A DNA stretch of 64,000 nt from DAIOEK01 sp963721445 (GTDB lineage Bacteria > Chloroflexota > Anaerolineae > Anaerolineales > Anaerolineaceae): positions 1,960,442 to 2,024,441 of the forward strand of contig CAVRIZ010000005.1 in assembly GCA_963721445.1 (NCBI GenBank). Direction: 5' to 3'. The translations under genes and the position numbers were made by a program. Positions 35,969 to 44,594 of the stretch are shown here, piece by piece (the stretch's first letter is position 1; each line of letters opens with the position of its first letter). The notes under the pieces are model-generated. The model had not been told where the DNA came from and ran no database searches. It saw only the letters and a program-made list of their open reading frames with translations.

Positions 35969-36871
35969 CTAATACTTCCCGTAATTGACCGGTGCTGCGA
36001 ACATCGGCTCGACCGAAAGTCTCTTGTGGGTCTCTTCCCCGAGTTTCGCCCAGTATTCCGCACGATCCCTTACCCCAAATACCCATTCGTCCAGGTACTG
36101 TTTCACCCGGGCTGGATCTTCTGTGATCTTATCCCACTCTAGATAGAAGGCATTATCGCGATCGTAGTAACCCTGGGTATAGGATGGATGACTGGCGAAT
36201 GGCACGTGACAGACAGCATCGACGATAAAATCGGGGATCACAGTCCGGTTGGGGTCGGAACGGATGATCGACTCGTCCACGATCTCTTCTGCCGTCAGGA
36301 TGACATGCTTTGCGGCAAAAGCAGATTCCTTCTGTTCTCCCAATATTCCCCAGATTTGGGCGTTGCCATTTATGTCGCATCGTTGCACATGAACAATTGC
36401 CACATCCGGATACAGTGGTGGGACCACCACAACCTCCCGTCCGGTGTAGGGATCTTTCACACGCTTGTACTGTGGATTGGCTTTCTCAAGATCAGGCGCA
36501 GCTGTCTGGTTCATTGGGATAAAAGGCAGACCACAGGCACCAGCCTGCAACCGGCTGATCATCGAATAATGTGAGTATTCCTCCCATTCTAGATGACCAG
36601 CTTCCAGTTCTGCTTTGATGATCCGTAACGAACCTACTCCGGGGTTTCCCAGGTAAGAAAAGATCAGTTTACGGGCGCAGCCGGCGGCTACCATCATGTC
36701 ATAGATGAGATCCGGGGTGGCACGCGCCAGTGTCAGGTCCTTGCGACCCTGGCGGATGATCTCATGACCAGCCGCAAACGGGATCAGATGGGTGAAACCG
36801 GCCGCATACACCAGATCACCGTCGTGCACATAGGTAGCAATTGCATCAGATAAGGAGGTCAGTTTGCTCAT
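35969..36871 (-). CDS. CoA-transferase alpha subunit (GctA/family I)
   Basis: 300 residues. Features: GDLVYAAGFTHLIPFAAGHE, SYLGNPGVGSLRIIKAELE, ALVH-type strand VAIVHVQRCDINGNAQIWG and an end rich in aromatic and acidic residues. It is the CoA-binding partner of the beta subunit at 35201. The gene follows P5C dehydrogenase in the same direction, with a 40-base gap and a single operon terminator after the beta subunit. This suggests a pathway that makes or uses an acyl-CoA from proline, glutamate or a related dicarboxylate. Assignment of substrate is inference. Confidence 0.87.
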   Translation of the reverse strand: MSKLTSLSDAIATYVHDGDLVYAAGFTHLIPFAAGHEIIRQGRKDLTLARATPDLIYDMMVAAGCARKLIFSYLGNPGVGSLRIIKAELEAGHLEWEEYSHYSMISRLQAGACGLPFIPMNQTAAPDLEKANPQYKRVKDPYTGREVVVVPPLYPDVAIVHVQRCDINGNAQIWGILGEQKESAFAAKHVILTAEEIVDESIIRSDPNRTVIPDFIVDAVCHVPFASHPSYTQGYYDRDNAFYLEWDKITEDPARVKQYLDEWVFGVRDRAEYWAKLGEETHKRLSVEPMFAAPVNYGKY

Positions 36872-36911
36872 AAACGCTTCTTGGAATTAGGATGGGTGGA
36901 TGGATAGGGAT

Positions 36912-38496
36912 CTATATCCTGCGTATGTAGGTTCTGATCTGTTCATGCATATAGAGAGGAAGGTAATACAGTCCACCTGCATTTTTCCCGCTGGAGCCAG
37001 AGCCCTTCCAACCTCCGAATGGTTGGAATCCAGGCCAGGCGCCGGTGGTGGCTCCATGGGGACGATTCGCGTAGGTAACACCGGCTTCAATCTTATCGAA
37101 GAACCATTCGGCTTCCTCGGGCGTCCCATAGAAACCGGCGGTCAACCCATATTGCACATTGTTCGAGCGGGTCATGGCTTCGTCCAGAGAGTTCAACGGC
37201 TGCAATCATAGTGATCGGCAGGAACATCTCCGTCTGCCAGAGGGGATGTTCCGCTGACACACCGGTGACTATTGTATCCGGGCAATAATATCCTCTGGTA
37301 TACGCGCCATCCGTGAGGACTTTCCCACCAGTTAAAACTTTCCCGGCAATCTGAAGTTGTTCACAAAAGGTTTGGTAATCATGATAGCTCGCTTTGTTGA
37401 TGACTGGACCGTTATATATTGATCGCTCGGTTGGGTTCCCGATGAGCAACTTCTGAGTGAGGGTGACCATTTTGTCCACAAGGGTATCGTGGACCGATCT
37501 TTCGACAAATACGCGCGAGCAGGCAGAACACTTTTGACCTTGCAATCCAAAGGAAGAGCGGACAATCCCAAGCGCAGCATCATCGAGGTTACCTGATTTC
37601 GATACAATAGCCGGATTCTTTCCGCCTAATTCAAGAATTGCAGGGCGCACCCATTTACCGGTACTAAAATCATGCCCGATCTTCATGCCGACATCGTAGG
37701 AACCTGTGAAGGTGATACCAGCAACCAGCGGACTTTCAATGAGTGATTGTCCAAGGGTGCTTCCCGGTCCGGTGACATAGTTGAAGACGCCATCAGGTAT
37801 ACCGGCGTCACGGAAACATTCCGCGATCAATCTGGCTGTCCAGGGAGTATCAGTGGCTGGTTTCATCACGAGTGTGTTACCCGTTACCAGGGCTGCTCCG
37901 GCAGGGCCGCCAGTTAGCGCAGCCGGGAAATTAAACGGGGAAATGACAAGCCAGACCCCGTAAGGACGCAGGATGGACATATTGGTAGAAATATAACCGG
38001 TCAACGGATCGCGCCCCAATTCATGGATGAAGCCGTCATTGGCTTCCATCCGATCACAGGAGTAACGCAACAAGTCGGCAGTCTCAGCCACGTCCCCGAG
38101 CGCTTCCATGCGGTTCTTGCCAACTTCGAGCGATACAACCACGCCCATCTCAAAGGTTCTTTCATCCATTATCTCGGCGGCTTTGCGTACCAATCGGACA
38201 CGTTCCTGCCAGGGTGTATGACTCCACATCGGGAAGGCTCTTGAGGCAGCATCCAGCGCGAGCTGGGAATCCGTAGAGGTTCCTTTTTGGAACACACCCA
38301 GAATGACATCCGTATCCGCGGGTGACCGGTCTTCAAATTTTTCGGTGGAATAATGTTCTTTACCATTAATCAACATCGCATGTTCTTTGCCAAGTTTGGA
38401 CATCACTTGTGTCAGCGCTTGATCATACCGGGTATGTAATTCTTCCGGCGGATTGAACATCGTGGAATAGGTCAGTTTGAAGCTGCTTTCAGCCAT
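36912..38496 (-). CDS. 1-pyrroline-5-carboxylate dehydrogenase-type aldehyde dehydrogenase (one frameshift)
   Basis: About 527 residues after removing one extra base near 37203, which restores ITMIQPLNSLDEAM. Family features: SPFNFPAALTGGPAGAALVTG, GITFTGSYDVG, catalytic Glu in ILELGGKNPAIVS, catalytic Cys in GLQGQKCSACSRVFVE, and the C-terminal TTGAWPGFQPFGGWKGSGSS typical of P5CDH (PruA/RocA). It oxidises glutamate semialdehyde to glutamate with NAD, the last step of proline use. Start ATG 38496 has AGGAGG ten bases upstream. Confidence 0.86.
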
Positions 38497-38628
38497 AAAC
38501 AAACACCTCCTGGTTGGTTGTGTAAAGATCGCCCGTTAAGCAGGGCTTCCTTAGTATAGTCCAGGTAAATCAGGGAGTCAAAAAATTGTCCTCGCTTGAT
38601 TAAGGAGATAATCGTTCTCCCATATATA

Positions 38629-38693
38629 AGGAGGTGGGGAGCGAACCAGTCCTCCCTGGTTAAGGGAGGTGGCGCGTAGCGCCAGAGGGATCT
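38629..38693. repeat. Repeat unit with CCTCCC/GGGAGG and GGCGC/GCGCC hairpins
   Basis: CCTCCCT ggtta AGGGAGG followed by GGCGC gta GCGCC and AGAGGGATC. This pattern resembles a short dispersed intergenic repeat seen in many environmental bacterial genomes, as I recall it; no transposase is present. Confidence 0.65.
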
Positions 38694-38730
38694 CTAAATC
38701 ATATATTAACAGACACTTTATAACTAGAAT

Positions 38731-38760
38731 GCCACACTCGCTCTGCTCGTTCGCAATGAC
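38731..38760 (-). repeat. GTCATTGCGA-type dispersed repeat
   Basis: Read on the minus strand it starts GTCATTGCGAACGAGCAGAG and ends GCGAGTGTGGC. The GTCATTGCGAGC...GAAGCAATC family of intergenic repeats is widespread in bacterial genomes, and this is a diverged copy, recognised from memory of the family. Confidence 0.65.
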
Positions 38761-38872
38761 ATATGGCGGAAGTGTCTACGGTGCGTGCAAGGCAGTTAGA
38801 ATCCATACCTGACAGGCAGTTGGAAAATCAGAAAGAGATCGACCCGTCCCGAACAAATACTGTTCTGGAGAC

Positions 38873-38889
38873 CCTCCTTATAAAGGAGG
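38873..38889. repeat. CCTCCTT/AAGGAGG hairpin
   Basis: CCTCCTT, loop ATA, AAGGAGG, placed just past the 3' end of the HlyD-like gene on the minus strand. Related to the unit at 38629-38693 by its CTCC/GGAG stems. It might serve as a 3'-end structure but lacks a T-run. Confidence 0.5.
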
Positions 38890-38905
38890 TACAGTGAGCG
38901 TATTG

Positions 38906-40237
38906 TCACATTCCAAGCACCACATCCACCGGCATACCAGGTTTTAACTTCAGGTCCGGATTGGGGATCTCGATCTCCACGGCGAAAACTGTTGTTTTTC
39001 GTCCATCTGCCGTCTGAACGTTTCGGGGTGTGTATTCAGCCTGATCGGCGATATGGGTTACTTTCCCAATAAAAACATCCTCCGGGAAGGAGTCGACCTT
39101 TGCCCTGGCTTCCTGCCCTAGAATTACTTCACCGTAACGATCTTCGGGAACATAGACGGTTACTTTCAGTGATTCCAATTGGCCGATCACAAGAAGAGGT
39201 GCCCCAACGGTCGCCATCTCTCCCGGCTCGATATTCCGGGTGAGTACAACCCCTGCGATAGGGGAGAACACTTCGGTCTTTGTCAACTGTACCTTCAGGA
39301 TATCTCTTGCCGCCATTGCCTGATCGCGGACGGCTTTGGCTTGATTGACGGCGGCTTCTGCCTGTGCGATAGTAGTTTGCGCGGTCTGATACTCTAATGT
39401 GTCGGCACTCATCATAAGGCTGTTATACCGATCTACCGCTTCGAAATAGCGTAATCGATCCGCCGCTATTCTCGCTCGTGCATCTTTCAAGTCATCCATA
39501 TCATCATCTGATAATAACGTATCGTAATCATCGATGGCGTTTTCCAATTCGTCCTTCGCGGCATCATACATATCGTCCGCCGCGGTATCCAGGTTTGAGC
39601 GACTGGCTGCCTTCTGTTCACTATCTCGCAATTTTTTCGCACTCCGAAACGCTTCTTCTGCATTGGAGAGCCGTTTTTCTGCGGCCGCCAACTCTGGGAT
39701 CCCCATTCCCTGAATGATCTCACTCAATTTATTGGATTCGGAATCAAATTCCGTTTTCGCCTGTTCCATTTCCAATTTCGCGGCTGCCAATCTTTCTTCA
39801 GGCGCGAAATACCATTCTGGTGATTCAATATTTGTATCATCTGCTTTATTCCAGGTGTCTTTCAGCTTTTGGGTATCTGAAAGATGTACACTCTGGGAGA
39901 CTTTTTCAAATTGTATTTGCGCTTGGTCCAGGGCAGCTTCGGCGGTTAGAACAGCTGCTTCAGCACTGGTGATTCCTTTCTCTGCATTGTTAAGTTGCGC
40001 CTTCAAAATTTCCTGATCGACCCCAACGAGCAGCATCCCTAAATCGACGGAATCCCCTTCATCGACCTGCACCTTTCGAACGATACCGGGAGTTTCAGAG
40101 GAAATCTCAACTTCTACAGCGGTGATCGTGCCGGAAGCGCTGATCTGACCAGTCTGTTTTGCCGTATTATTCGTACATCCGTTTAGGATTGTCAGCATCA
40201 AGGCACTGACAAAGAAGAGTAGCCATTTCTGTTTCAT
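38906..40237 (-). CDS. HlyD-family periplasmic adaptor (membrane fusion) lipoprotein
   Basis: 443 residues. Signal peptide with lipobox (LTILNGC), an N-terminal biotinyl-lipoyl-like half (SASGTITAVEVEISSETPG, VDEGDSVDLGMLLVGVD), a very long coiled coil (about residues 75-290, rich in Ala/Glu/Gln/Asp), then the second lipoyl half and beta-barrel (VFSPIAGVVLTRNIEPGEMA, VYVPEDRYGEVILGQEA). It resembles YbhG/YhiI. It would couple the ABC ATPases encoded upstream to an outer component. It starts in a four-base overlap with the ATPase gene. Confidence 0.9.
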   Translation of the reverse strand: MKQKWLLFFVSALMLTILNGCTNNTAKQTGQISASGTITAVEVEISSETPGIVRKVQVDEGDSVDLGMLLVGVDQEILKAQLNNAEKGITSAEAAVLTAEAALDQAQIQFEKVSQSVHLSDTQKLKDTWNKADDTNIESPEWYFAPEERLAAAKLEMEQAKTEFDSESNKLSEIIQGMGIPELAAAEKRLSNAEEAFRSAKKLRDSEQKAASRSNLDTAADDMYDAAKDELENAIDDYDTLLSDDDMDDLKDARARIAADRLRYFEAVDRYNSLMMSADTLEYQTAQTTIAQAEAAVNQAKAVRDQAMAARDILKVQLTKTEVFSPIAGVVLTRNIEPGEMATVGAPLLVIGQLESLKVTVYVPEDRYGEVILGQEARAKVDSFPEDVFIGKVTHIADQAEYTPRNVQTADGRKTTVFAVEIEIPNPDLKLKPGMPVDVVLGM

Positions 40238-41223
40238 ACCTGCACCTCCGCTTTATTTTCATAACCCAACTTCTTAACCTCTTCCTGCTCTTCCACCATC
40301 CGCACGAATGCATCTTCCAGCGATGGGATGGTTCTTTGTACTTTGATATACGAAATACCAGCTTCCTGAAGAGTCCGTTGCATTTCTTTTCTCATCTTCC
40401 CACGGTCAGTGATCACATGGAGTAAGCTTCCATGTTGTGAAACGCTGAGTACACCTTCCATCGTCTGTAATACTTTTTCCGCGTTTTCCAGCATATCGGT
40501 TTCCACTTCATACATCGCCCCGTCAAGTGACTCACGTAAAGTATCCGGATCGTTTAAAGCGATCAGGTGGGATTGGTACATCATCCCGATCTGGTTACAA
40601 TACTCCGCCTCATCCATGTAATGGGTCGTTGCCAGTACGGTCACACCGGTGCCTGCCATTTGATATATCAACTGCCAGAATTCCCGACGAGAAACCGGGT
40701 CTACACCGGCGGTCGGCTCATCCAGGAATAGCATCGGAGGTTCATGGATAATGGCACAGGCTAATGCGAGTCTTTGACGCCATGCCCCTGATAGACTATG
40801 GACACGTTGATTCTCAAAACCAGCTAATCCGGCCATCACAAGCAATTCTTCCATCCGAGTTTTTAGATGTACCGGTTGAACCGAATAAATCTCTCCATAG
40901 AACCGAAGGTTCTCTATAACGGTAAGGTCGTTATATAAAGAGAATTTCTGTGACATATAACCAATTCTGCGTTTAACTTCCTCTGATTGTTTTTCGACAT
41001 CAAAGCCTAAAACGGAAGCAGATCCACTTGTTGGCGAGAGTAGACCACACAGAACACGAATGAGGGTTGTCTTACCGGCTCCGTTTGGACCTAACAAGCC
41101 AAAGATCTCTCCCTGCGGAATCTGAAATGTGACCTGATGAACGGCCGTAAATTTACCAAATTTGCGGGTTAATTCCCTCACGTCTATCACGTTCTCAACG
41201 ATGTTTTGGTCAGACATGGTCAT
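40234..41223 (-). CDS. ABC exporter ATP-binding protein (YbhF-like)
   Basis: 329 residues. Walker A GPNGAGKTTLIRVL, signature LSGAWRQRLALA (Gly-Gln slightly altered to Ala-Trp), Walker B MLFLDEPTAGVDPVSRRE and switch His in TTHYMDEAEYC. The C-terminal 90 residues resemble the DrrA/CcmA-type extension (SLEDAFVRMVEEQEE). Second of two ATPase genes in this module; overlaps the neighbours by four bases on each side. Exported substrate unknown. Confidence 0.9.
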   Translation of the reverse strand: MTMSDQNIVENVIDVRELTRKFGKFTAVHQVTFQIPQGEIFGLLGPNGAGKTTLIRVLCGLLSPTSGSASVLGFDVEKQSEEVKRRIGYMSQKFSLYNDLTVIENLRFYGEIYSVQPVHLKTRMEELLVMAGLAGFENQRVHSLSGAWRQRLALACAIIHEPPMLFLDEPTAGVDPVSRREFWQLIYQMAGTGVTVLATTHYMDEAEYCNQIGMMYQSHLIALNDPDTLRESLDGAMYEVETDMLENAEKVLQTMEGVLSVSQHGSLLHVITDRGKMRKEMQRTLQEAGISYIKVQRTIPSLEDAFVRMVEEQEEVKKLGYENKAEVQV

Positions 41224-42155
41224 TCTTTTCCCTGGGCAAGGTGGATAAATATATCTTCCATCCCAATCCTTGCCTGGCGTAATAGAACGATCTCAGCTTT
41301 CGCTTTTCGAAGGTCTTTTTCCAGACGTTGGATATATTTCTCACTGTCAGTCACGGCAATTCTTACCCGATCGCCAACAGGTCGCCAGGAAATCACATCT
41401 TTTGACTCGGCGACCACTTCCCGCATTATCCTTCGCGGTTTTGCTTTCACCTCCACCATCTGGTAGGGATATTTCGCCTCAAGATCGTTTGGTTTTCCGA
41501 TTGATAGCATGGATCCGTTGAGCAACATACCTACCTGGTGACAGCGCTCTGCTTCGTCCATGTACGGAGTGGAGACGAATACGGTCAACCCATCGCGAAC
41601 CACCTGATTTAATAACTTCCAGAGATCTCTTCTCGAAACCGGGTCCACTCCAGTGGTTGGCTCATCCAGCAAGAGTATCCGTGGTTCGTGGATCAATGCA
41701 CAGGCGAGAGCCAGCTTTTTTTTCATCCCTCCGGATAGCTGTGCACTGCGTTTTTTTCGAAAATCTTGCAATCGCGCCATATCCAGCAATTTGTTCATTC
41801 GTTCATCGAGGGTGGAATTAGGAATCGCATACAGGTCGGCGAAGAATTTTAGATTCTCCTCGACGGATAGATCGCCATATAAGGAATACGTCTGAGGCAT
41901 GTAACCAATTATGCGTCGGATATTCTCAGCCTGCTTTTGCACATCCATCCCGGATATTTCCGCTTTTCCATGGGTGGCATTGATCACCGTCGATAGAATT
42001 CGGATCAATGTGGTTTTTCCGGCACCGTCCGGACCTACCAATCCAAATAGCTGTCCCAATTCGATGGATAGATTAATTCCTCGCAAGGCCATCTGACTTG
42101 AGGATTGGGTGTGAAACTGTTTGGTGAGGTTCTCAACGAGAATTTCGATCGTCAT
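41220..42155 (-). CDS. ABC exporter ATP-binding protein (YbhF-like)
   Basis: 311 residues. Walker A GPDGAGKTTLIRIL, signature LSGGMKKKLALACAL, Walker B ILLLDEPTTGVDPVSRRD, switch His replaced by Pro in VSTPYMDEAERCHQ. The C-terminal extension ends ARIGMEDIFIHLAQGKE. It pairs with the ATPase encoded downstream; in E. coli YbhF the two domains are fused in one protein. It is the first gene of the module. Confidence 0.9.
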   Translation of the reverse strand: MTIEILVENLTKQFHTQSSSQMALRGINLSIELGQLFGLVGPDGAGKTTLIRILSTVINATHGKAEISGMDVQKQAENIRRIIGYMPQTYSLYGDLSVEENLKFFADLYAIPNSTLDERMNKLLDMARLQDFRKKRSAQLSGGMKKKLALACALIHEPRILLLDEPTTGVDPVSRRDLWKLLNQVVRDGLTVFVSTPYMDEAERCHQVGMLLNGSMLSIGKPNDLEAKYPYQMVEVKAKPRRIMREVVAESKDVISWRPVGDRVRIAVTDSEKYIQRLEKDLRKAKAEIVLLRQARIGMEDIFIHLAQGKE

Positions 42156-42315
42156 CGCCTGGCCGAGTCATTGAATGTGATGTTTTGTGCGTAGAAACCG
42201 GTTTCACTATACATCCGGGCTGGATGGCTTGTCAAGCCAACATTCCCATGGTTGATGCCAATCCGAATTGAGAAATTGAAGCTATTTGATTTTGTATGGA
42301 AGTAGATCTACAAAT

Positions 42316-42344
42316 CAACAGGCGGGCAATGTGCCCGCCTGTTG
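42316..42344 (-). terminator. 13-bp hairpin downstream of the SWIM gene
   Basis: CAACAGGCGGGCA (42316-42328) pairs perfectly with TGCCCGCCTGTTG (42332-42344), loop of three. T-run is weak on either strand. It lies 24 bases past the stop of the SWIM gene on the minus strand. Confidence 0.7.
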
Positions 42345-42367
42345 GGTTTAATATTGTCGCTTACCGA

Positions 42368-42610
42368 TTAAATTACAGCTTTTTCAGATGCCATACCGTC
42401 CAAAATCATTTCGAGAGCCATGGTATGGCTGCAGCGAGAGCGAGATTGGAAGAAATCACAATCGCAATGCCAATCGCCATTCTCAAAAACGACTGTATGG
42501 GAGTTGTTTTCTCCAGCAAAAGTGACCCGCATGGAATCCAAATGGATGCGGTTGCGTTCCTGTGCATAGCGTTTAGCCTTTTCGATCTTACCAATCATTC
42601 CATAATCCAT
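42368..42610 (-). CDS. Small SWIM zinc-finger protein
   Basis: 80 residues. The C-terminal half carries WHCDCDFFQSRSRCSHTMAL, the SWIM zinc finger (CxC...CxH). The N-terminal part is basic and helical (KIEKAKRYAQERNRIH). SWIM domains bind DNA or proteins; free-standing small ones are usually uncharacterised. GAAAGGAGAAG lies upstream of ATG 42610 on the minus strand. The gene is preceded by its own hairpin leader. Confidence 0.82.
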   Translation of the reverse strand: MDYGMIGKIEKAKRYAQERNRIHLDSMRVTFAGENNSHTVVFENGDWHCDCDFFQSRSRCSHTMALEMILDGMASEKAVI

Positions 42611-42644
42611 TTTTATACTTCTCCTTTCAGGCTCTTAATAAAAC

Positions 42645-42674
42645 AACAGCATGCGCGATAATCGGCATGCTGTT
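42645..42674 (-). promoter_or_regulatory. Leader hairpin with T-run upstream of the SWIM gene
   Basis: AACAGCATGC (42645-42654) pairs with GCATGCTGTT (42665-42674). On the minus strand the stem is followed by GTTTTATT and then the gene 34 bases later, so it could terminate the leader transcript. Attenuation of the SWIM gene is an inference. Confidence 0.55.
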
Positions 42675-42869
42675 ATTTGTTCCTCTTTACTTTGAGAGAC
42701 ACATCTCGCATAGCGGTTTCTTTATTTCCTTGATGAAAGTATAGTATGGTTTCAATGTAAAGTCAATTAAGAATCTTCCTCTATAATAGAGGGAATAGAT
42801 TAGAGTATTTCTCGTTGGATGGATTCTTGCAATAATTTGATCGCGTTATCCTTACTGTAACGAGGATGT

Positions 42870-44060
42870 ATGAGTACCTATCAGCCACGAAAAACTATTC
42901 CAGAATCCTGGGCGCAAATTGGCGCCTGCCCGATATGTAACGCGCGTGGATTATCGGTTGTCCACAATACTGGCCATCCCGATCAGCTCAGTTGCCCTAA
43001 CTGCCATGTTTCATTCGAGTTAGAGACGGATGGACCAAATATCCGTTTGATGGTCCTTCCCCCTTCATATGCCGCTTACCTTCAGCCCGCCTGGCAAAGC
43101 TGGATGAGTGTCTTTGAGATCAACCACCAGATTAAATCTGGATCTGAATTGCATCCTGTGGAACATCCTGCAATGACTCCTATACCGGATGAACGGGTTG
43201 TTCAAAACCCAGTTACATATACAACCCCGCTTTCCGAATCCGCGCCATCGATGTTTGACGAGTTCCTGCCTGTCGACCCGCTAAGCCAGGAGGAGGTCAT
43301 TACCCGGGCAATCGGGTTGGCGGAACTTGGAAATAATAATACAGAAATCCGGACTACTTTGCAACGCTTTTCGGCAACGCCCGACCAGATAGACCAGGCG
43401 TTGAATGTCGTCAAATCCCAGAAGAAAAATAAAAAATCGAATACGCCCCGTACGGTTGTCTATGTTTTGATAGCCATCCTCATCTGTCTGGGGTTAAGTG
43501 CAGTAATACTGCCTATATTGGATATTCCGCGGTATTTGGGGAACTTCCAACCGATTTGGAATACACTTCAAAAGAGTTTTTCTCAGAATAGCATATATGG
43601 TGGTATCACCGGTCCAAATCCTTCACAGTCTGCAAAACCGACAGCCGCTTCCACGCTGCCCACGGACGGGGAGGCTTATTTTTCGGTAGTCTGGAAAATT
43701 AATGCTAAATCAACCTGGAATGATAAATATCTGAGCCTTGTTTCGGTAACCCCTCCAGCCCAGTTGAAAAATATGCATCAACAAGTAGTGGATCACTTTT
43801 TCTATATTGCGATCCTGGAAGCCGCATCGTCAGGAAATACAAGGGTCTTCAACGACTTGTGTGGTTCGCAAGCTTCAGATGCTACCAGACGTTGCGAGTC
43901 AATCGATCAAAATAGTATTGTGGTGTATCAGCAATTTGTTGCGGAGCGAAACAGTCTATATGATTGGTGGTTATCTACACCCTGCAAATCGTATCTTGAG
44001 TATTTTAATACTTATGCTGTCCCTTGGCCGTGGGGTGAAGGTCAGTGTTCATATCCTTAA
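42870..44060 (+). CDS. Zinc-ribbon, single-membrane-helix protein of unknown function
   Basis: 396 residues. The N-terminus has a zinc ribbon (CPICNARG ... CPNCHVSFEL, about residues 18-50). A region rich in acidic residues and Pro follows, with a short helical motif that reads VITRAIGLAELGNNNTEI. One membrane helix lies near residues 195-215 (VYVLIAILICLGLSAVILPI), and an external C-terminal domain with four Cys (LCGSQ, RRCES, TPCKSY, GQCSYP) follows. The topology suggests a cytoplasmic zinc-binding head and an exported, possibly disulphide-linked domain. I do not recognise a family. The start ATG 42870 follows AACGAGG. Confidence 0.7.
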   Translation: MSTYQPRKTIPESWAQIGACPICNARGLSVVHNTGHPDQLSCPNCHVSFELETDGPNIRLMVLPPSYAAYLQPAWQSWMSVFEINHQIKSGSELHPVEHPAMTPIPDERVVQNPVTYTTPLSESAPSMFDEFLPVDPLSQEEVITRAIGLAELGNNNTEIRTTLQRFSATPDQIDQALNVVKSQKKNKKSNTPRTVVYVLIAILICLGLSAVILPILDIPRYLGNFQPIWNTLQKSFSQNSIYGGITGPNPSQSAKPTAASTLPTDGEAYFSVVWKINAKSTWNDKYLSLVSVTPPAQLKNMHQQVVDHFFYIAILEAASSGNTRVFNDLCGSQASDATRRCESIDQNSIVVYQQFVAERNSLYDWWLSTPCKSYLEYFNTYAVPWPWGEGQCSYP

Positions 44061-44062
44061 AC

Positions 44063-44518
44063 TCAAGAACGCGCTTTTTGCATAACAATGCCTGTCTCAT
44101 TATCCTGATAATACTTTTCCCATAATTCAATCTGGTGGTATCCCGCTTCCTGATACATATGAATGGCGGGCAGATTCGATTTTCTGACGGTCAACTGGAT
44201 TAGCGGAGTCGACATCCGTTCTTCGCAGGCGTCGAGCAACTTACGCCCAATTCCCTGTTGACGAAAGATGGTTCTTACCCCGACCGTCGTGATCCAGCCA
44301 ATGCGCGAATTTCGGGTACCATCAGCCGAGATAAAGCCGGCCATTTCATCTCCGACAACTGCTTTCAGGCGAATAATTCCCGGGAAAATTAATACCCCCA
44401 TCAGATCCAACAACGGCCAGGCGTCTTTACCAAAGCATTCCTTCTCCACCTGACGGAGTGGACCGAGGTCCTTCAAAGTAGCATCTTCAATAATGATGGG
44501 CAAAGTTGGCATAGGCAC
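44063..44518 (-). CDS. GNAT family N-acetyltransferase (RimI-like)
   Basis: 151 residues. The acetyl-CoA-binding motif VRTIFRQQGIGRKLLDACEE is present, followed by LTVRKSNLPAIHMYQEAGYH, typical of motif A and B in RimI-like enzymes. It probably acetylates an amine, for example a protein N-terminus; the substrate cannot be told. It converges with the gene at 42870, with two bases between the stops. Confidence 0.88.
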   Translation of the reverse strand: MPMPTLPIIIEDATLKDLGPLRQVEKECFGKDAWPLLDLMGVLIFPGIIRLKAVVGDEMAGFISADGTRNSRIGWITTVGVRTIFRQQGIGRKLLDACEERMSTPLIQLTVRKSNLPAIHMYQEAGYHQIELWEKYYQDNETGIVMQKARS

Positions 44519-44531
44519 AAAATTACGAGTA

Positions 44532-44573
44532 AACCCATCCCCCTGATGACTATTGGAATCAGGAGGATGGGTT
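44532..44573 (-). terminator. Terminator-like hairpin after the SPFH gene
   Basis: AACCCATCC (44532-44540) pairs with GGATGGGTT (44565-44573), with an inner CCTGAT/ATCAGG stem. It lies about 20 bases past the stop of the SPFH gene on the minus strand. T content after the stem is modest. Confidence 0.6.
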
Positions 44574-44594
44574 ACTTAATTGGACAGGTTGGAC

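Larger units (their letters stand above)
38497..38905. other. Repeat-rich spacer without genes
   Basis: 409 bases between the P5C dehydrogenase start and the HlyD-like gene's end. No open reading frame with a ribosome site. It holds three repeat-like hairpin units, listed separately, and little else apart from the P5CDH ribosome site. The position is where ABC-2 permease genes would normally follow an HlyD/ABC module. Confidence 0.55.

Noticed and set aside
38497..38905. CRISPR array or transposon
   Set aside because: The repeats differ in sequence and spacing, there are no regular spacers, and there is no transposase gene.
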